From the NCBI RefSeq assembly GCF_019431455.1, contig NZ_JAHYSR010000011.1:41620-105619 (forward strand): a stretch of DNA of 64,000 bases. The letters run 5' to 3'. The notes beneath the pieces were generated by a model, which did not search any database, was not told the DNA's origin, and saw nothing but the letters and a program-made list of their open reading frames with translations. The position numbers were made by a program, and so were the translations under genes. Numbering within the stretch: position 1 is the stretch's first letter; the number at the start of each line of letters is the position of its first letter. Below, piece by piece: positions 41,802 through 50,042 of this stretch. The DNA is from Paracoccus bogoriensis (GTDB taxonomy: Bacteria > Pseudomonadota > Alphaproteobacteria > Rhodobacterales > Rhodobacteraceae).

Positions 41802-42956
41802 TCAGCCGACGCGCCGCCCCTGCACCCAGACCCCGCGCACCGCGCCCGTATTGATGCCGCTGCCCGCGATGCGGGTGACGCGGATCACGTCTGCGCGCGC
41901 GCCCACGGCCAGCCGACCCCGGTCATGCAGATCGACCGCGTCGGCGGGCGCATGTGTGACCGTGCCGATTCCCCGCGCCAGATCGCCCCACAGATCGCCC
42001 AGCATCAGCGCCGCCGACAGCAGCGCCGAGGGCACGTAATCGGACGACACGATGTCCAGCAGGTCCGCCTCGGCCAGCACGCTGGCGGCGATGTTGCCGC
42101 TATGCGACCCGCCCCGGATCAGGTTCGGCGCACCCATCATCACCTTGATGCCATGGGCATGACAGGCGCGGGCGGCTTCGATCGTGGTGGGGAATTCGGC
42201 AAAATGGCAGCCGTGGCGGGCGCTGACGGCCACCTGGTCCTCGGTCGTGTCGTCATGGCTGGCCAGCACCGCGCCATAGCGGCGTGCCTCGGCCACGGCG
42301 GCGGCCTCATGCGCCTCGCCCACGCGGTCGCGCAGGGCCTGCTGTTCGGCGACATGCTCGGCGAATTCGGCCTCGGACAGACCCGCCTTGCCGATGACGT
42401 AATCGCGCAACTTGCTGACATCGCGGAACTGGCGCTGGCCGGGCGTGTGATCCATCAGGCTGACGATGCCGACCCGGTCCAGAGGCCCGAACTTGGCCAT
42501 TTCCTCGATCAGGGTCTGGGAACAGATCTCGGCGCGCAGATGCAGGAAATGGCTGATCCGCAGCGCGGCGCGGGCGCGCAGGTCAAGGATCTCGTCGGCC
42601 AGGGCGCGGGCATATTCGCCATAGCCCGCATTGTTCGAGGTGATGACCGACCCCACCCGCAGCGCGTCGAACACCGTCGTGATGCCAACGCTGCACAATT
42701 CGGCGTCATGGGCGATGATGGCGGCTTGATGGGGCCAGTCCACGCGGGGGCGAGGCTCGATATGGCGTTCCAGATTGTCGGTGTGCAGTTCGATCAGGCC
42801 GGGCATGACCAGATCGCCGTCGCAATCCAGCGCGCCGTGCGGGATGTCGCGGCCGCGCCCGATGGCGGCGATCCGGCCCTCGCGCAGGACCAGGTGGCCG
42901 TGAAAGCTCTCATCCGGCAGGACCAGAAGGGCATTGGCAAGGATCGTGTCGGTCAT
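41802..42956 (-). CDS. phnM: Alpha-D-ribose 1-methylphosphonate 5-triphosphate diphosphatase
   Basis: 384 residues from ATG 42956. Amidohydrolase-fold enzyme removing pyrophosphate from the PhnGHI product so PhnJ can act. Metal ligands: VMPGLIELHTDNLERHIEPR early, ASHDDTTEDQ in the middle, and the SDYVPSALL aspartate late, before the SAALML helix. It is transcribed away from the DUF1045 gene, with a 94-bp shared promoter containing an inverted repeat. It is separated from the phnG-N operon but clearly part of the same pathway. Confidence 0.95.
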   Translation of the reverse strand: MTDTILANALLVLPDESFHGHLVLREGRIAAIGRGRDIPHGALDCDGDLVMPGLIELHTDNLERHIEPRPRVDWPHQAAIIAHDAELCSVGITTVFDALRVGSVITSNNAGYGEYARALADEILDLRARAALRISHFLHLRAEICSQTLIEEMAKFGPLDRVGIVSLMDHTPGQRQFRDVSKLRDYVIGKAGLSEAEFAEHVAEQQALRDRVGEAHEAAAVAEARRYGAVLASHDDTTEDQVAVSARHGCHFAEFPTTIEAARACHAHGIKVMMGAPNLIRGGSHSGNIAASVLAEADLLDIVSSDYVPSALLSAALMLGDLWGDLARGIGTVTHAPADAVDLHDRGRLAVGARADVIRVTRIAGSGINTGAVRGVWVQGRRVG

Positions 42957-43008
42957 GTCGATTTCCGGTCTTGAGGCTGGGTGTCGAAGGGGGTGAATTG
43001 GCAGAGTT

Positions 43009-43026
43009 CTGTCACAGGGATGTGAC
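43009..43026. promoter_or_regulatory. Inverted repeat in the phnM/DUF1045 divergent promoter
   Basis: ctgtcacagggatgtgac contains the perfect inverted repeat gtcaca / tgtgac with a 4-nt spacer. Its left part equals the Pho-box half-site CTGTCA(T/C). It could bind PhoB or another dimeric regulator. Position between two divergent phn genes favours a role, but the match to a full 7-4-7 direct-repeat Pho box is partial. Confidence 0.35.
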
Positions 43027-43050
43027 GATCCGGGGTTAAGGCGGGCCATC

Positions 43051-43734
43051 ATGACCGAATTTGCACGATATGCCATCTACTACGCCCCGCGCGCGGGGGA
43101 ATTTGCCGATGCCTGCGCGGCATGGCTGGGCTGGGACATGCAGGCGGGTCGCGCCGTGGCGCAGCCCGATCTGCCGGGCCTGCCGCGCCCTTTGGCCGAG
43201 TTGACGCGGGCCCCGCGCAGATACGGCTTTCACGGCACGATCCGCGCGCCTTTCCGCCCCGCTTGCGACGAGGCCCGCCTGATCGAAGCGGTCGAGCATT
43301 GCGCCGCATCGCTGACGCCGCTTCATTGCGGGGCGTTGGCTCTGACCGATCTGCACGGTTTCCTGGCGCTGTTGCCCGAGGGTTGCGACAAGGGACTGCG
43401 CGCCTTGGGCGAGGCCGTGATTCGCGCGACCGACTCGCTGCGTCTGCCGCTGACCAAGGCCGAGATTGCCCGCCGCCGTCCCGACAGCCTGACCTCCCGT
43501 CAGCGCGCGCTGCTGGAGCGGTGGGGCTATCCTTTCGTGATGGAGGAGTTCCGCTTTCATCTGACGCTGACCGATCAGCTTCTGCCGGGCGAGGGCAGAG
43601 CGCTCATCCCGGTGCTGTCGGACTGGCTGACGCCGGTCCTGCCGCGCCGCTTCGCCATCGAGGATCTGTGCCTTGTGGCCGAGGATCGCGCGGGGTACTT
43701 CCATCTGCGTCACCGCGCCGCCCTGTCGGGCTGA
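43051..43734 (+). CDS. DUF1045 phosphonate-metabolism protein, 2H phosphoesterase superfamily
   Basis: 227 residues. The two H-x-T motifs of 2H phosphoesterases are H61-G-T63 (FHGTIRAPF) and H170-L-T172 (FHLTLTDQL); these enzymes act on cyclic or 2',5' phosphodiesters. The family (DUF1045, TIGR03223) is known to travel with C-P lyase genes. This locus lacks phnP, which opens the 5-phosphoribosyl 1,2-cyclic phosphate product of PhnJ, so this protein is the obvious replacement candidate (inference). Its 3' end overlaps the converging phnN by 25 nt. Confidence 0.88.
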   Translation: MTEFARYAIYYAPRAGEFADACAAWLGWDMQAGRAVAQPDLPGLPRPLAELTRAPRRYGFHGTIRAPFRPACDEARLIEAVEHCAASLTPLHCGALALTDLHGFLALLPEGCDKGLRALGEAVIRATDSLRLPLTKAEIARRRPDSLTSRQRALLERWGYPFVMEEFRFHLTLTDQLLPGEGRALIPVLSDWLTPVLPRRFAIEDLCLVAEDRAGYFHLRHRAALSG

Positions 43735-44240
43735 AGCGCGTCCAGCAACCGCGCCACGCCGGTTTCGGGATCGGCATCGTTCATCACCGTCAGATGGGGG
43801 ACGCCGGGCGGCATGGCAAAGCCTGCCCGCGCAAGGCGCCCGGCGATGTCGGCGGCATCCTCGCGCCCGCGCAGGGCCAGACGCTGCGCCAGCAGCCCCT
43901 CGGGCGCGGTGATCAGGACCACGCGCAGACCGGGCAGGCACGCCATGGCTTGCGGCAGGGCTGCGCGGCTGCCGTTGAAGATGACTGGCCCCGGCCCGTC
44001 AAGCTGATCGCGTGGGATGCCGTAGGAAAGTCCATGCGCCTGCCAGTCCAGCGCGAAGCGGCCCGCGCGGCGCATGGCGGCGAATGCCTCGGGCGTGACG
44101 CCCTCGAAATCCTCGCCCCCGGCCTCGGTCGGGCGGGTGATGACGCGCCGTGCCAGCCGCAGGTCGGGCCGCAGCGCCCGCGCGCCCTGGATCAGCCGAT
44201 CCTTGCCCGCTCCGGATGGGCCCACCACCGCGACGATCAT
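43710..44240 (-). CDS. phnN: Ribose 1,5-bisphosphokinase
   Basis: 176 residues. Phosphorylates ribose 1,5-bisphosphate to PRPP, closing the C-P lyase pathway. P-loop GPSGAGKD at residues 7-14 has Asp instead of Ser/Thr, as usual in PhnN; VITRPTEAGGEDFEGVT and LDWQAHGLSYGIP are guanylate kinase-like substrate segments. It is last in the phnG-N operon and overlaps phnL by 4 nt. Confidence 0.93.
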   Translation of the reverse strand: MIVAVVGPSGAGKDRLIQGARALRPDLRLARRVITRPTEAGGEDFEGVTPEAFAAMRRAGRFALDWQAHGLSYGIPRDQLDGPGPVIFNGSRAALPQAMACLPGLRVVLITAPEGLLAQRLALRGREDAADIAGRLARAGFAMPPGVPHLTVMNDADPETGVARLLDALQPDRAAR

Positions 44241-44920
44241 GCCGCGCGTCCCGGCGTGCAGGCGGTCACATCGACCAGCCGGTCGCAGACCCGGTCGCGC
44301 GCGGGCGCGTCGTGAAAGATCCCCAGGATCGCCGCACCGCGGGCCTTGGCTTCCTCGATCAGGGTCAGGACGACCTCGCGGTTCAGGGCGTCGAGGCTGG
44401 CCGTCGGTTCATCCAGCAACAGGCAGGGGAAGGGATGGACGAAACCGCGCGCGATGTTCACGCGCTGCTGTTCGCCCCCCGAAAAGGTCGTGGGCGACAG
44501 GGACCACAGCCTGCGCGGGATATTCAGCCGCCACAGCAGGCATTCGGCCCGGGCACGTGCCTCGGCTTCGGGGGTGCCAAGCGCGCGCAGAGGCTCGGCC
44601 ACGACATCGACGGCGGGAACGCGCGGCAGGACGCGCAGGAACTGGCTGACATGGCCAAGCGTCTCGCGGCGCAGGCGGGTGACGGCGCGAGGTTCGGCGC
44701 CGACCAGTTCGGTTCCGGCGATGCGGATGCTGCCCGCGCCCGCAAGGTAATTGCCCTGGATCATCCGCATCAGCGTGGACTTGCCTGCCCCCGACTGGCC
44801 GACCAGCCCCACACATTCGCCCGGACCCACATGCAGGGACGCCCCCGCCATCACGGGGATGACGGTGCCGCCCTGATTGTGCAGCGTGAAGGATTTGGAA
44901 AGGTTCTCGACGCTGATCAC
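44237..44920 (-). CDS. phnL: C-P lyase accessory ABC-type protein PhnL
   Basis: 227 residues. ABC ATPase-like: Walker A GQSGAGKST, signature FSGGEQQRVNIARG, Walker B CLLLDEPTASLD. Despite the fold, PhnL is not a transporter ATPase; with PhnK it associates with the PhnGHIJ core and is required for phosphonate breakdown in vivo. It lies 3 nt after phnK. Confidence 0.94.
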   Translation of the reverse strand: MISVENLSKSFTLHNQGGTVIPVMAGASLHVGPGECVGLVGQSGAGKSTLMRMIQGNYLAGAGSIRIAGTELVGAEPRAVTRLRRETLGHVSQFLRVLPRVPAVDVVAEPLRALGTPEAEARARAECLLWRLNIPRRLWSLSPTTFSGGEQQRVNIARGFVHPFPCLLLDEPTASLDALNREVVLTLIEEAKARGAAILGIFHDAPARDRVCDRLVDVTACTPGRAA

Positions 44921-44923
44921 GGT

Positions 44924-45682
44924 TCACACCTGAAGCACGGATGAGACAAGAAGCTGTGTATAGGCGTGCTGCGGATCGTCCAGCACCTGATCGGTCAGGC
45001 CCTGTTCCACCACCCGACCCGATTTCATCACCATCAGCCGGTCCGCCAACAGGCGCACCACCGCAAGGTCATGCGTGACGATGATCACCGACAGACCCAT
45101 GTCGCGCACGAGGCCGCGCAGCAGGTCCAGAAGCCGCGCCTGCACGCTGACATCCAGCCCGCCGGTGGGCTCGTCCATGAAGACCAGACGCGGCCCCGTC
45201 ACCAGATTGCGCGCGATCTGAAGCCGCTGCTGCATCCCGCCGGAAAAGGCCGTGGGGCGGTCGTCGATCCGGGTCTGGTCGATCTCGACCCGGTCCAGCC
45301 AGTCGATGGCCTGCGCGCGGAGCCGCCCGTAATGGCGCGCGCCGGTGGCCATCAGCCGTTCGCCCACATTCGCGCCCGCGCTGACGCCCATGCGCAGCCC
45401 GTCGCGTGCGTGCTGATGGACATAGGCCCATTCGGTGCGCGCCAGCCGCCGCCTTTCGGTTTCGGCCATGGCCAGCACGTCGCGCCCGTCATAGGTGACG
45501 CGCCCCGCCTCGGGGCGCTGATGCCCGGCCAGACAGGACAGCAGCGTGGACTTGCCCGAGCCGCTCTCGCCGACGATGCCCAGCACCTCGCCCGGCCACA
45601 GGTCGAAGCCGATGCCGGTGCAGCCGATCCGCGCGCCGTAGCGCCGTTCGAGGCCCCGGACGGACAGGATCGGCGCGCTCAT
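44924..45682 (-). CDS. phnK: C-P lyase accessory ABC-type protein PhnK
   Basis: 252 residues. Walker A GESGSGKST, signature FSGGMQQRLQIARN, Walker B RLVFMDEPTGGLD, H-loop IIVTHD. PhnK docks on PhnJ in the core complex and its ATPase cycle is thought to open the active site. The start overlaps the phnJ stop by 4 nt. Confidence 0.95.
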   Translation of the reverse strand: MSAPILSVRGLERRYGARIGCTGIGFDLWPGEVLGIVGESGSGKSTLLSCLAGHQRPEAGRVTYDGRDVLAMAETERRRLARTEWAYVHQHARDGLRMGVSAGANVGERLMATGARHYGRLRAQAIDWLDRVEIDQTRIDDRPTAFSGGMQQRLQIARNLVTGPRLVFMDEPTGGLDVSVQARLLDLLRGLVRDMGLSVIIVTHDLAVVRLLADRLMVMKSGRVVEQGLTDQVLDDPQHAYTQLLVSSVLQV

Positions 45683-46551
45683 GCCGCAGCCCCCTTGTTC
45701 CGGCCCGCCAGCCGGCCGGCATGGCCCGCCCGCACGCGGCCTGCGCAGAAATCGGTGTCCGAGCAGACGAACATCCGCCCCCCGCGATCATCGGTGATCA
45801 CCTCGTCCAGATAGCTGTCCGAGGCGCCGCAGAGGTCGCAATCATGGTCGGGCTTGCTGGCCTCGAAGGGGTAATCGTCGAAATCAAGGCTGACCACCTG
45901 CGTATAGGGCGGCAGCGCATAGATGCGCTGTTCGCGGCCCGCGCCGAAAAGCTGGATCGCAGGGCAGTCCGACAATTTGGGATTGTCGAATTTCGGGATG
46001 GGCGAGGGGTCCATGACATAGCGCCCCTCGACCTTGACCGGATAGGCGTAAGAGGTCGCGATCTGGCCGTGCCGGGCGATATCCTCGTAAAGCTTCACAT
46101 GCATCAGCCCGTATTCCTCCAGCTCGTGCATCTTGCGGGTCTCGGTCTCGCGCGGTTCGAGGAAACGCAGCGGTTCGGGGATCGGCACCTGATAGACCAG
46201 CACCTGATCTTCGGTCAGCGGCGTCTCGGGGATGCGGTGGCGGGTCTGGATCAGGGTCGCCTCGCGCGTGGCTTGGGTCACGGCGACGCCTGCGGTGCGC
46301 TGGAAGAACTTGCGGATGCTGACCGCGTTCGTCGTGTCATCGGCGCCCTGGTCGATGACCTTCAGGCAGTCGTCAGGCGTGAGGCAGGCGGCGGTCAGCT
46401 GCACGCCACCCGTGCCCCAGCCATAGGGCATCGGCATCTCGCGGCTGGCGAAGGGCACCTGATAGCCGGGGATCGCCAGCGCCTTGAGGATCGCCCGGCG
46501 GATCATGCGCTTGGTCTGTTCGTCGAGATAGGCGAAGTTGTAATCGCTCAT
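45679..46551 (-). CDS. phnJ: Carbon-phosphorus lyase PhnJ (radical SAM)
   Basis: 290 residues. Cleaves the C-P bond of ribose 1-alkylphosphonate 5-phosphate. The atypical Fe-S cluster cysteines C238, C241 and C263 in the set C238/C241/C263/C269 correspond to E. coli C241/C244/C266/C272 with a constant offset of 3. The glycyl-radical residue is G29 (AIPGYQVPF), matching E. coli G32. All catalytic residues are intact. It overlaps the embedded HAD gene upstream by 4 nt. Confidence 0.97.
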   Translation of the reverse strand: MSDYNFAYLDEQTKRMIRRAILKALAIPGYQVPFASREMPMPYGWGTGGVQLTAACLTPDDCLKVIDQGADDTTNAVSIRKFFQRTAGVAVTQATREATLIQTRHRIPETPLTEDQVLVYQVPIPEPLRFLEPRETETRKMHELEEYGLMHVKLYEDIARHGQIATSYAYPVKVEGRYVMDPSPIPKFDNPKLSDCPAIQLFGAGREQRIYALPPYTQVVSLDFDDYPFEASKPDHDCDLCGASDSYLDEVITDDRGGRMFVCSDTDFCAGRVRAGHAGRLAGRNKGAAA

Positions 46552-47153
46552 AGCAGGCCCCGTTCGGTCAGATCGGCCTCCAGCGCCTGAGGCGTGGTGA
46601 AGTGATGGGCCTGCATCCCCGCCGCCTGCGCGCCCGCGACGTTCCTGGGGCCGTCATCAATGAACAGGCATTCAGCCGGTGCGACCCCGGCACGCTGGCA
46701 GAGCGTTTCGAAGATGCGCGGATCGGGCTTGATGATCCCCTCTTGTCCCGAGACGACCGTGACGCCGAAGGCTTTTGCCAGACGCGGATGGGTCGCAAGG
46801 CCGATGGGCCATGTCTGGGCCGACCAGTTGGTGATCGCATGGATGGCAAACCCGCGCCCGCGCAGGCGTTCCATCAGCGCCCATGACCCCTCGATCGGTT
46901 CGCGGATCGAGGCCGCGTGCCCCTCCAGATAGGTCAGGAACAGCGCGCGGTCATCGGCATCGGGAATATCGCGGGCGAGGTCAGCAAAGGTCTCGCCTCC
47001 GTCGGCGCGCAGGTTCAGGCTGAAGAAGTCGATCCGCGCCAGAAAGGCATCCACCGCCGCGCGGTCGGGCAGGGCGGGCAGAAAGGCCGCATGGGGATCC
47101 CACCGGACCAGCACGTTGCCGATGTCAAAGACGATGGTGGTCAGGGCGGTCAT
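46548..47153 (-). CDS. HAD-superfamily hydrolase embedded in the C-P lyase operon
   Basis: 201 residues from ATG 47153. HAD subfamily IA: motif I FDIGNVLVRWDP (nucleophile D10), motif II AITNWS, motif III lysine in GIIKPDPRIF, motif IV FIDDGPRN. The cap is a small helical bundle. The FD-x-GNV form resembles sugar-phosphate phosphatases of the YihX type and haloacid dehalogenase-like proteins. It overlaps phnI upstream and phnJ downstream by 4 nt each, so it is translated as a full operon member. It probably dephosphorylates a phosphonate-pathway intermediate or a dead-end sugar phosphate; the substrate is unknown. Confidence 0.9.
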   Translation of the reverse strand: MTALTTIVFDIGNVLVRWDPHAAFLPALPDRAAVDAFLARIDFFSLNLRADGGETFADLARDIPDADDRALFLTYLEGHAASIREPIEGSWALMERLRGRGFAIHAITNWSAQTWPIGLATHPRLAKAFGVTVVSGQEGIIKPDPRIFETLCQRAGVAPAECLFIDDGPRNVAGAQAAGMQAHHFTTPQALEADLTERGLL

Positions 47154-48217
47154 GGCTGGGCCTCTTGCGCTTCGGCCCGCAGGCGTCGGACCAGTTCCAG
47201 TTCGGCCTGGAAATCGACGTAATGGGGCAGCTTGATATGTTCCAGAAATCCGGTCGCCTGGATGTTGTCGCAATGGGACAGCACGAATTCGGCATCCTGC
47301 GCCGGGGCGCCGGTGAAATCCTCACCCAGTTCCTGCCAGCGCAGCGCGCGGTCCACCAGGCTGACGGCGATGGCCTTGCGTTCGGACTGGCCCATCACCA
47401 GCCCGTAGCCGCGCGTGAACTGCGCGGGCTCGGTCCGCGAGCCCTTGAACTGGTTCACCGTCTCGCATTCGGTCAGCTCGATTTCGCCGATCTCGATGGC
47501 AAAGCCCAGTTCGGGGACATCCATCTCGACCGGGACGCGGCCGATCCGCAATTCGCCGACAAAGGCATGGGTGCGCCCATAGCCGCGCTGCGTCGAATAG
47601 GCCAGCGCAAGGGTAAAGCCCTCATCCGCGCGGGCCAGCGCCTGAAGCCGCAGCGCGCGGCAGGCGGGCAGTTCCAGCGGCTCGCGCGTCAGGTCGGGGG
47701 CGGGCGTGTCATCATGGGGGACAGGCTCGATCAGCCCGTCGCGGTCGAGGATCGCGGTCACATGCGGAACCGGCGCGGTGTCGGGTGCGGCCAGCGGGGC
47801 CGGGTCGATCGCGGCCTGATCCGCGAAATCCAGCAGCCGGTGCGTATAGTCGAAGGTGGGCCCCAGAACCTGCCCGCCGGGCAAGTCCTTGAACGTGGCC
47901 GAGATGCGCCGGTCCACGGCCATCGCACCGGTATCCACCGGGCGCGAGGCGCCGATGCGCGGCAGCGTGGTGCGATAGGCCCGGATCAGGAACACGGCCT
48001 CGATCAGGTCGCCCCGCGCCTGCCGGATCGCCAGCGCGGCGAGGTCGGGATCGTAAAGCGAGCCCTCGGCCATGACCCGGTTGACGGCCAGTGCCATCTG
48101 CTCGCGGATCTGGGCGACCGACATCAGGGGCAGGGCCGGGTCGCCGCGCCGTTCCTCGGCCAGCCAGGCATGGGCATTGTCGATGGCGCGCTCGCCCCCC
48201 TTGACGGCGACATACAT
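47150..48217 (-). CDS. phnI: Carbon-phosphorus lyase core subunit PhnI
   Basis: 355 residues. Purine nucleosidase-like subunit that, with PhnG and PhnH, displaces adenine from ATP to form ribose 1-phosphonate 5-triphosphate. The N-terminus MYVAVKGGERAIDNAHAWLA and the central segment LALAYSTQRGYGRTHAFVGE are family hallmarks; FVLSHCDNIQATGFLEHIKL near the end is also conserved. One-base overlap with phnH. Confidence 0.95.
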   Translation of the reverse strand: MYVAVKGGERAIDNAHAWLAEERRGDPALPLMSVAQIREQMALAVNRVMAEGSLYDPDLAALAIRQARGDLIEAVFLIRAYRTTLPRIGASRPVDTGAMAVDRRISATFKDLPGGQVLGPTFDYTHRLLDFADQAAIDPAPLAAPDTAPVPHVTAILDRDGLIEPVPHDDTPAPDLTREPLELPACRALRLQALARADEGFTLALAYSTQRGYGRTHAFVGELRIGRVPVEMDVPELGFAIEIGEIELTECETVNQFKGSRTEPAQFTRGYGLVMGQSERKAIAVSLVDRALRWQELGEDFTGAPAQDAEFVLSHCDNIQATGFLEHIKLPHYVDFQAELELVRRLRAEAQEAQP

Positions 48218-48762
48218 CAGGCGGCCTCCACGCGGGTGCTGCGGGGCAGGCAGGCCAGCCGGTCGCCGCAGGTGAAGACGAAATCCAGCCCCATCGGGAA
48301 CAGGGCGCGGTTCGCGCGAAAGGGCGCGATGGCGGGCAGGGACAGGCTGGCATGGCCCCGGATGCCCGGCCCGGTCAGGCGGGGGCCCTCTGCGTCCAGC
48401 CGGTCCAGTTCCACGATCACCATGGCCGAGCGGTCAGGATAATCGGGCAGGCCCACGGGCAGCAGGTCCAGCGGCAGATCGGGCCAGCGCCCGACGGCGA
48501 TACTGGCGCCTTCGGGGCCGGTCAGCGGGCTGCCTGCGTGAAATTGCAGCCAGGGCGCAAGTCCGGGCAGATCACCGGCCAGATGCAGCGGCGTCGTCGG
48601 ATCGGCCAGCAGCAGCAGCACGCTGCCCGCCGCGGGCCCAAGCGCGGGCGGCTGCGTCAGGTTCAGGCGCTGGATCGTGCCGGGGCGCGCCATCGCCTGC
48701 ATCAGCACGCGAAAACCGCGCGAGGACTGGATTGGGGGATCGGCAAGGCCGGGGATCATCAA
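48217..48762 (-). CDS. phnH: Carbon-phosphorus lyase core subunit PhnH
   Basis: 181 residues. Structural subunit of the PhnGHIJ core. RGFRVLMQAMARPGTIQRL near the N-terminus and LLLLADPTTPLHLAG in the middle are typical; FTCGDRLACLPRSTRVE closes the protein. Starts with tandem ATGs overlapping the phnG stop by 4 nt. Confidence 0.93.
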   Translation of the reverse strand: MMIPGLADPPIQSSRGFRVLMQAMARPGTIQRLNLTQPPALGPAAGSVLLLLADPTTPLHLAGDLPGLAPWLQFHAGSPLTGPEGASIAVGRWPDLPLDLLPVGLPDYPDRSAMVIVELDRLDAEGPRLTGPGIRGHASLSLPAIAPFRANRALFPMGLDFVFTCGDRLACLPRSTRVEAA

Positions 48763-49193
48763 TCCTCTCCTCGTTGCAGGGTGAAGAACTCGACGCGGGT
48801 GGCGGCGGCGCGGGCGGCGCGGGCCTCGCGCGCGGATTGCGCCTCAAGGCGCAGCGTCTCGATCAGCGGCGCATGGGCGGTAGGGTCGGTCTGCATCAGC
48901 GCATCCAGCGCGGCGGCGCGGGTGGCATGGGCGTGGCTGCGGCCCTGGACATGGCCGTGCCCCTCGGTCCCGCAGGGCAGGCGCAGGGCGCAGCGCGTCA
49001 CTGTCATCTCGCCGATATTGAAGGGCGCGCCGGTCGCGCTGATGCGGCCCTGCACCATGACCGTGCCGGTCTCGGGTGCGCGCAGCCATTCATGCGCCGG
49101 CAGGTCCGGAAGCAGCGCCGCCAGTCGCTCGGGCGCGGATTTCGCCAGGATGGACAGCCAGTCGCGGCGTTGGGGAAGAGCAGAAGCAGACAT
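48759..49193 (-). CDS. phnG: Carbon-phosphorus lyase core subunit PhnG
   Basis: 144 residues. Forms the catalytic interface with PhnI. Contains RGTVMVQGR-type strand (ETGTVMVQGRISATGAPFNI), then GEMTVTRCALRL and the conserved GHGHVQGRSHAHATRAAALD. First gene of the phnGHI-HAD-JKLN operon, divergent from phnF with an 87-bp control region. Confidence 0.93.
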   Translation of the reverse strand: MSASALPQRRDWLSILAKSAPERLAALLPDLPAHEWLRAPETGTVMVQGRISATGAPFNIGEMTVTRCALRLPCGTEGHGHVQGRSHAHATRAAALDALMQTDPTAHAPLIETLRLEAQSAREARAARAAATRVEFFTLQRGED

Positions 49194-49210
49194 CTTGCCG
49201 GTCGGTCCAT

Positions 49211-49236
49211 TTTACTATACAACTAGACAACTGATA
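49211..49236. promoter_or_regulatory. Candidate PhnF operator in phnG-phnF intergenic region
   Basis: AT-rich stretch containing tandem 8-mers atacaact (49217-49224) and agacaact (49225-49232), which stands out in this GC-rich DNA. Centred between the divergent phnG and phnF starts. GntR/HutC regulators commonly bind such AT-rich repeats with a central TATA or TAGA step; the assignment to PhnF is from position. Confidence 0.45.
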
Positions 49237-49280
49237 ACCCGGCGCAATGCGCTCTACAACCGCAAGCCTGTGAATTTTTC

Positions 49281-50003
49281 ATGACGGACAAGACCCCCCT
49301 GTGGCAGGCCATTGCCGCGACCCTGCGCGCCGAGATCGAGACCGGCCATTACCGCCCCGGCGACCGCCTGCCGACCGAGGCGCAGCTGGCGGCCCGTTTC
49401 GGGGTCAACCGGCACACGATCCGGCACGCCTTGTCGGATCTGGGCGCGGCGGGGCTGGTCCATGCGCGGCGGGGCGCGGGGGTCTTCGTTCTCGCGCGGC
49501 CCACCGATTACGCGCTTGGCCGCCGGGTGCGCTTCTCGCAGAACCTTGCGGCTGTGGGGCGGACGGGCTCGCACCGCTTCACCCGGATCGAGACGCGCCC
49601 CTGCGACCGGATCGAAGCCGAGGCGCTTGCCATCGCCCCCGGCGACGCGGTCCATGTGATCGAGGGGCTGTCGCTGGCGGATGGCCAGCCGCTGGCGCTG
49701 TTCCGGTCGGTCCTTCCGGGCTGGCTGGAGGGGCTGCCCGATCAGGCGCGCGCCCATGCCTCGATCACGGCGGCGCTGGCGGCTTGCGGGGTGGCCGATT
49801 ACACCCGCGCCAGCACGCGCATCACGGCGAAACTGGCCAATGCCACGCAGGCGCTGGCCCTGCAGATCCCGGAAAAGGCGCCGATCCTGCGATCCGTCGC
49901 CATCAACCGCGAGGGCGGCCCGGACAATCCCGGGCGCCCGGTGGAATACGGGCGCACATGGTTCGCGGGCGACCGCGTGTCGCTGGTGCTGACGGGGCTC
50001 TAG
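49281..50003 (+). CDS. phnF: PhnF, GntR-family transcriptional regulator
   Basis: 240 residues. N-terminal winged helix (IAATLRAEIETGHYRPGDRL then LPTEAQLAARFGVNRHTIRH) and a C-terminal UTRA ligand domain (about 85-240) closing VEYGRTWFAGDRVSLVL, of the HutC subfamily. It probably represses the phnG-N operon and itself, released by a phosphonate metabolite or phosphate. Divergent from phnG and convergent with phnE1 (39 bp). Confidence 0.9.
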   Translation: MTDKTPLWQAIAATLRAEIETGHYRPGDRLPTEAQLAARFGVNRHTIRHALSDLGAAGLVHARRGAGVFVLARPTDYALGRRVRFSQNLAAVGRTGSHRFTRIETRPCDRIEAEALAIAPGDAVHVIEGLSLADGQPLALFRSVLPGWLEGLPDQARAHASITAALAACGVADYTRASTRITAKLANATQALALQIPEKAPILRSVAINREGGPDNPGRPVEYGRTWFAGDRVSLVLTGL

Positions 50004-50042
50004 GCGTTACCCATCGCGACGCCGGTGATCAGCGCACGGGTC

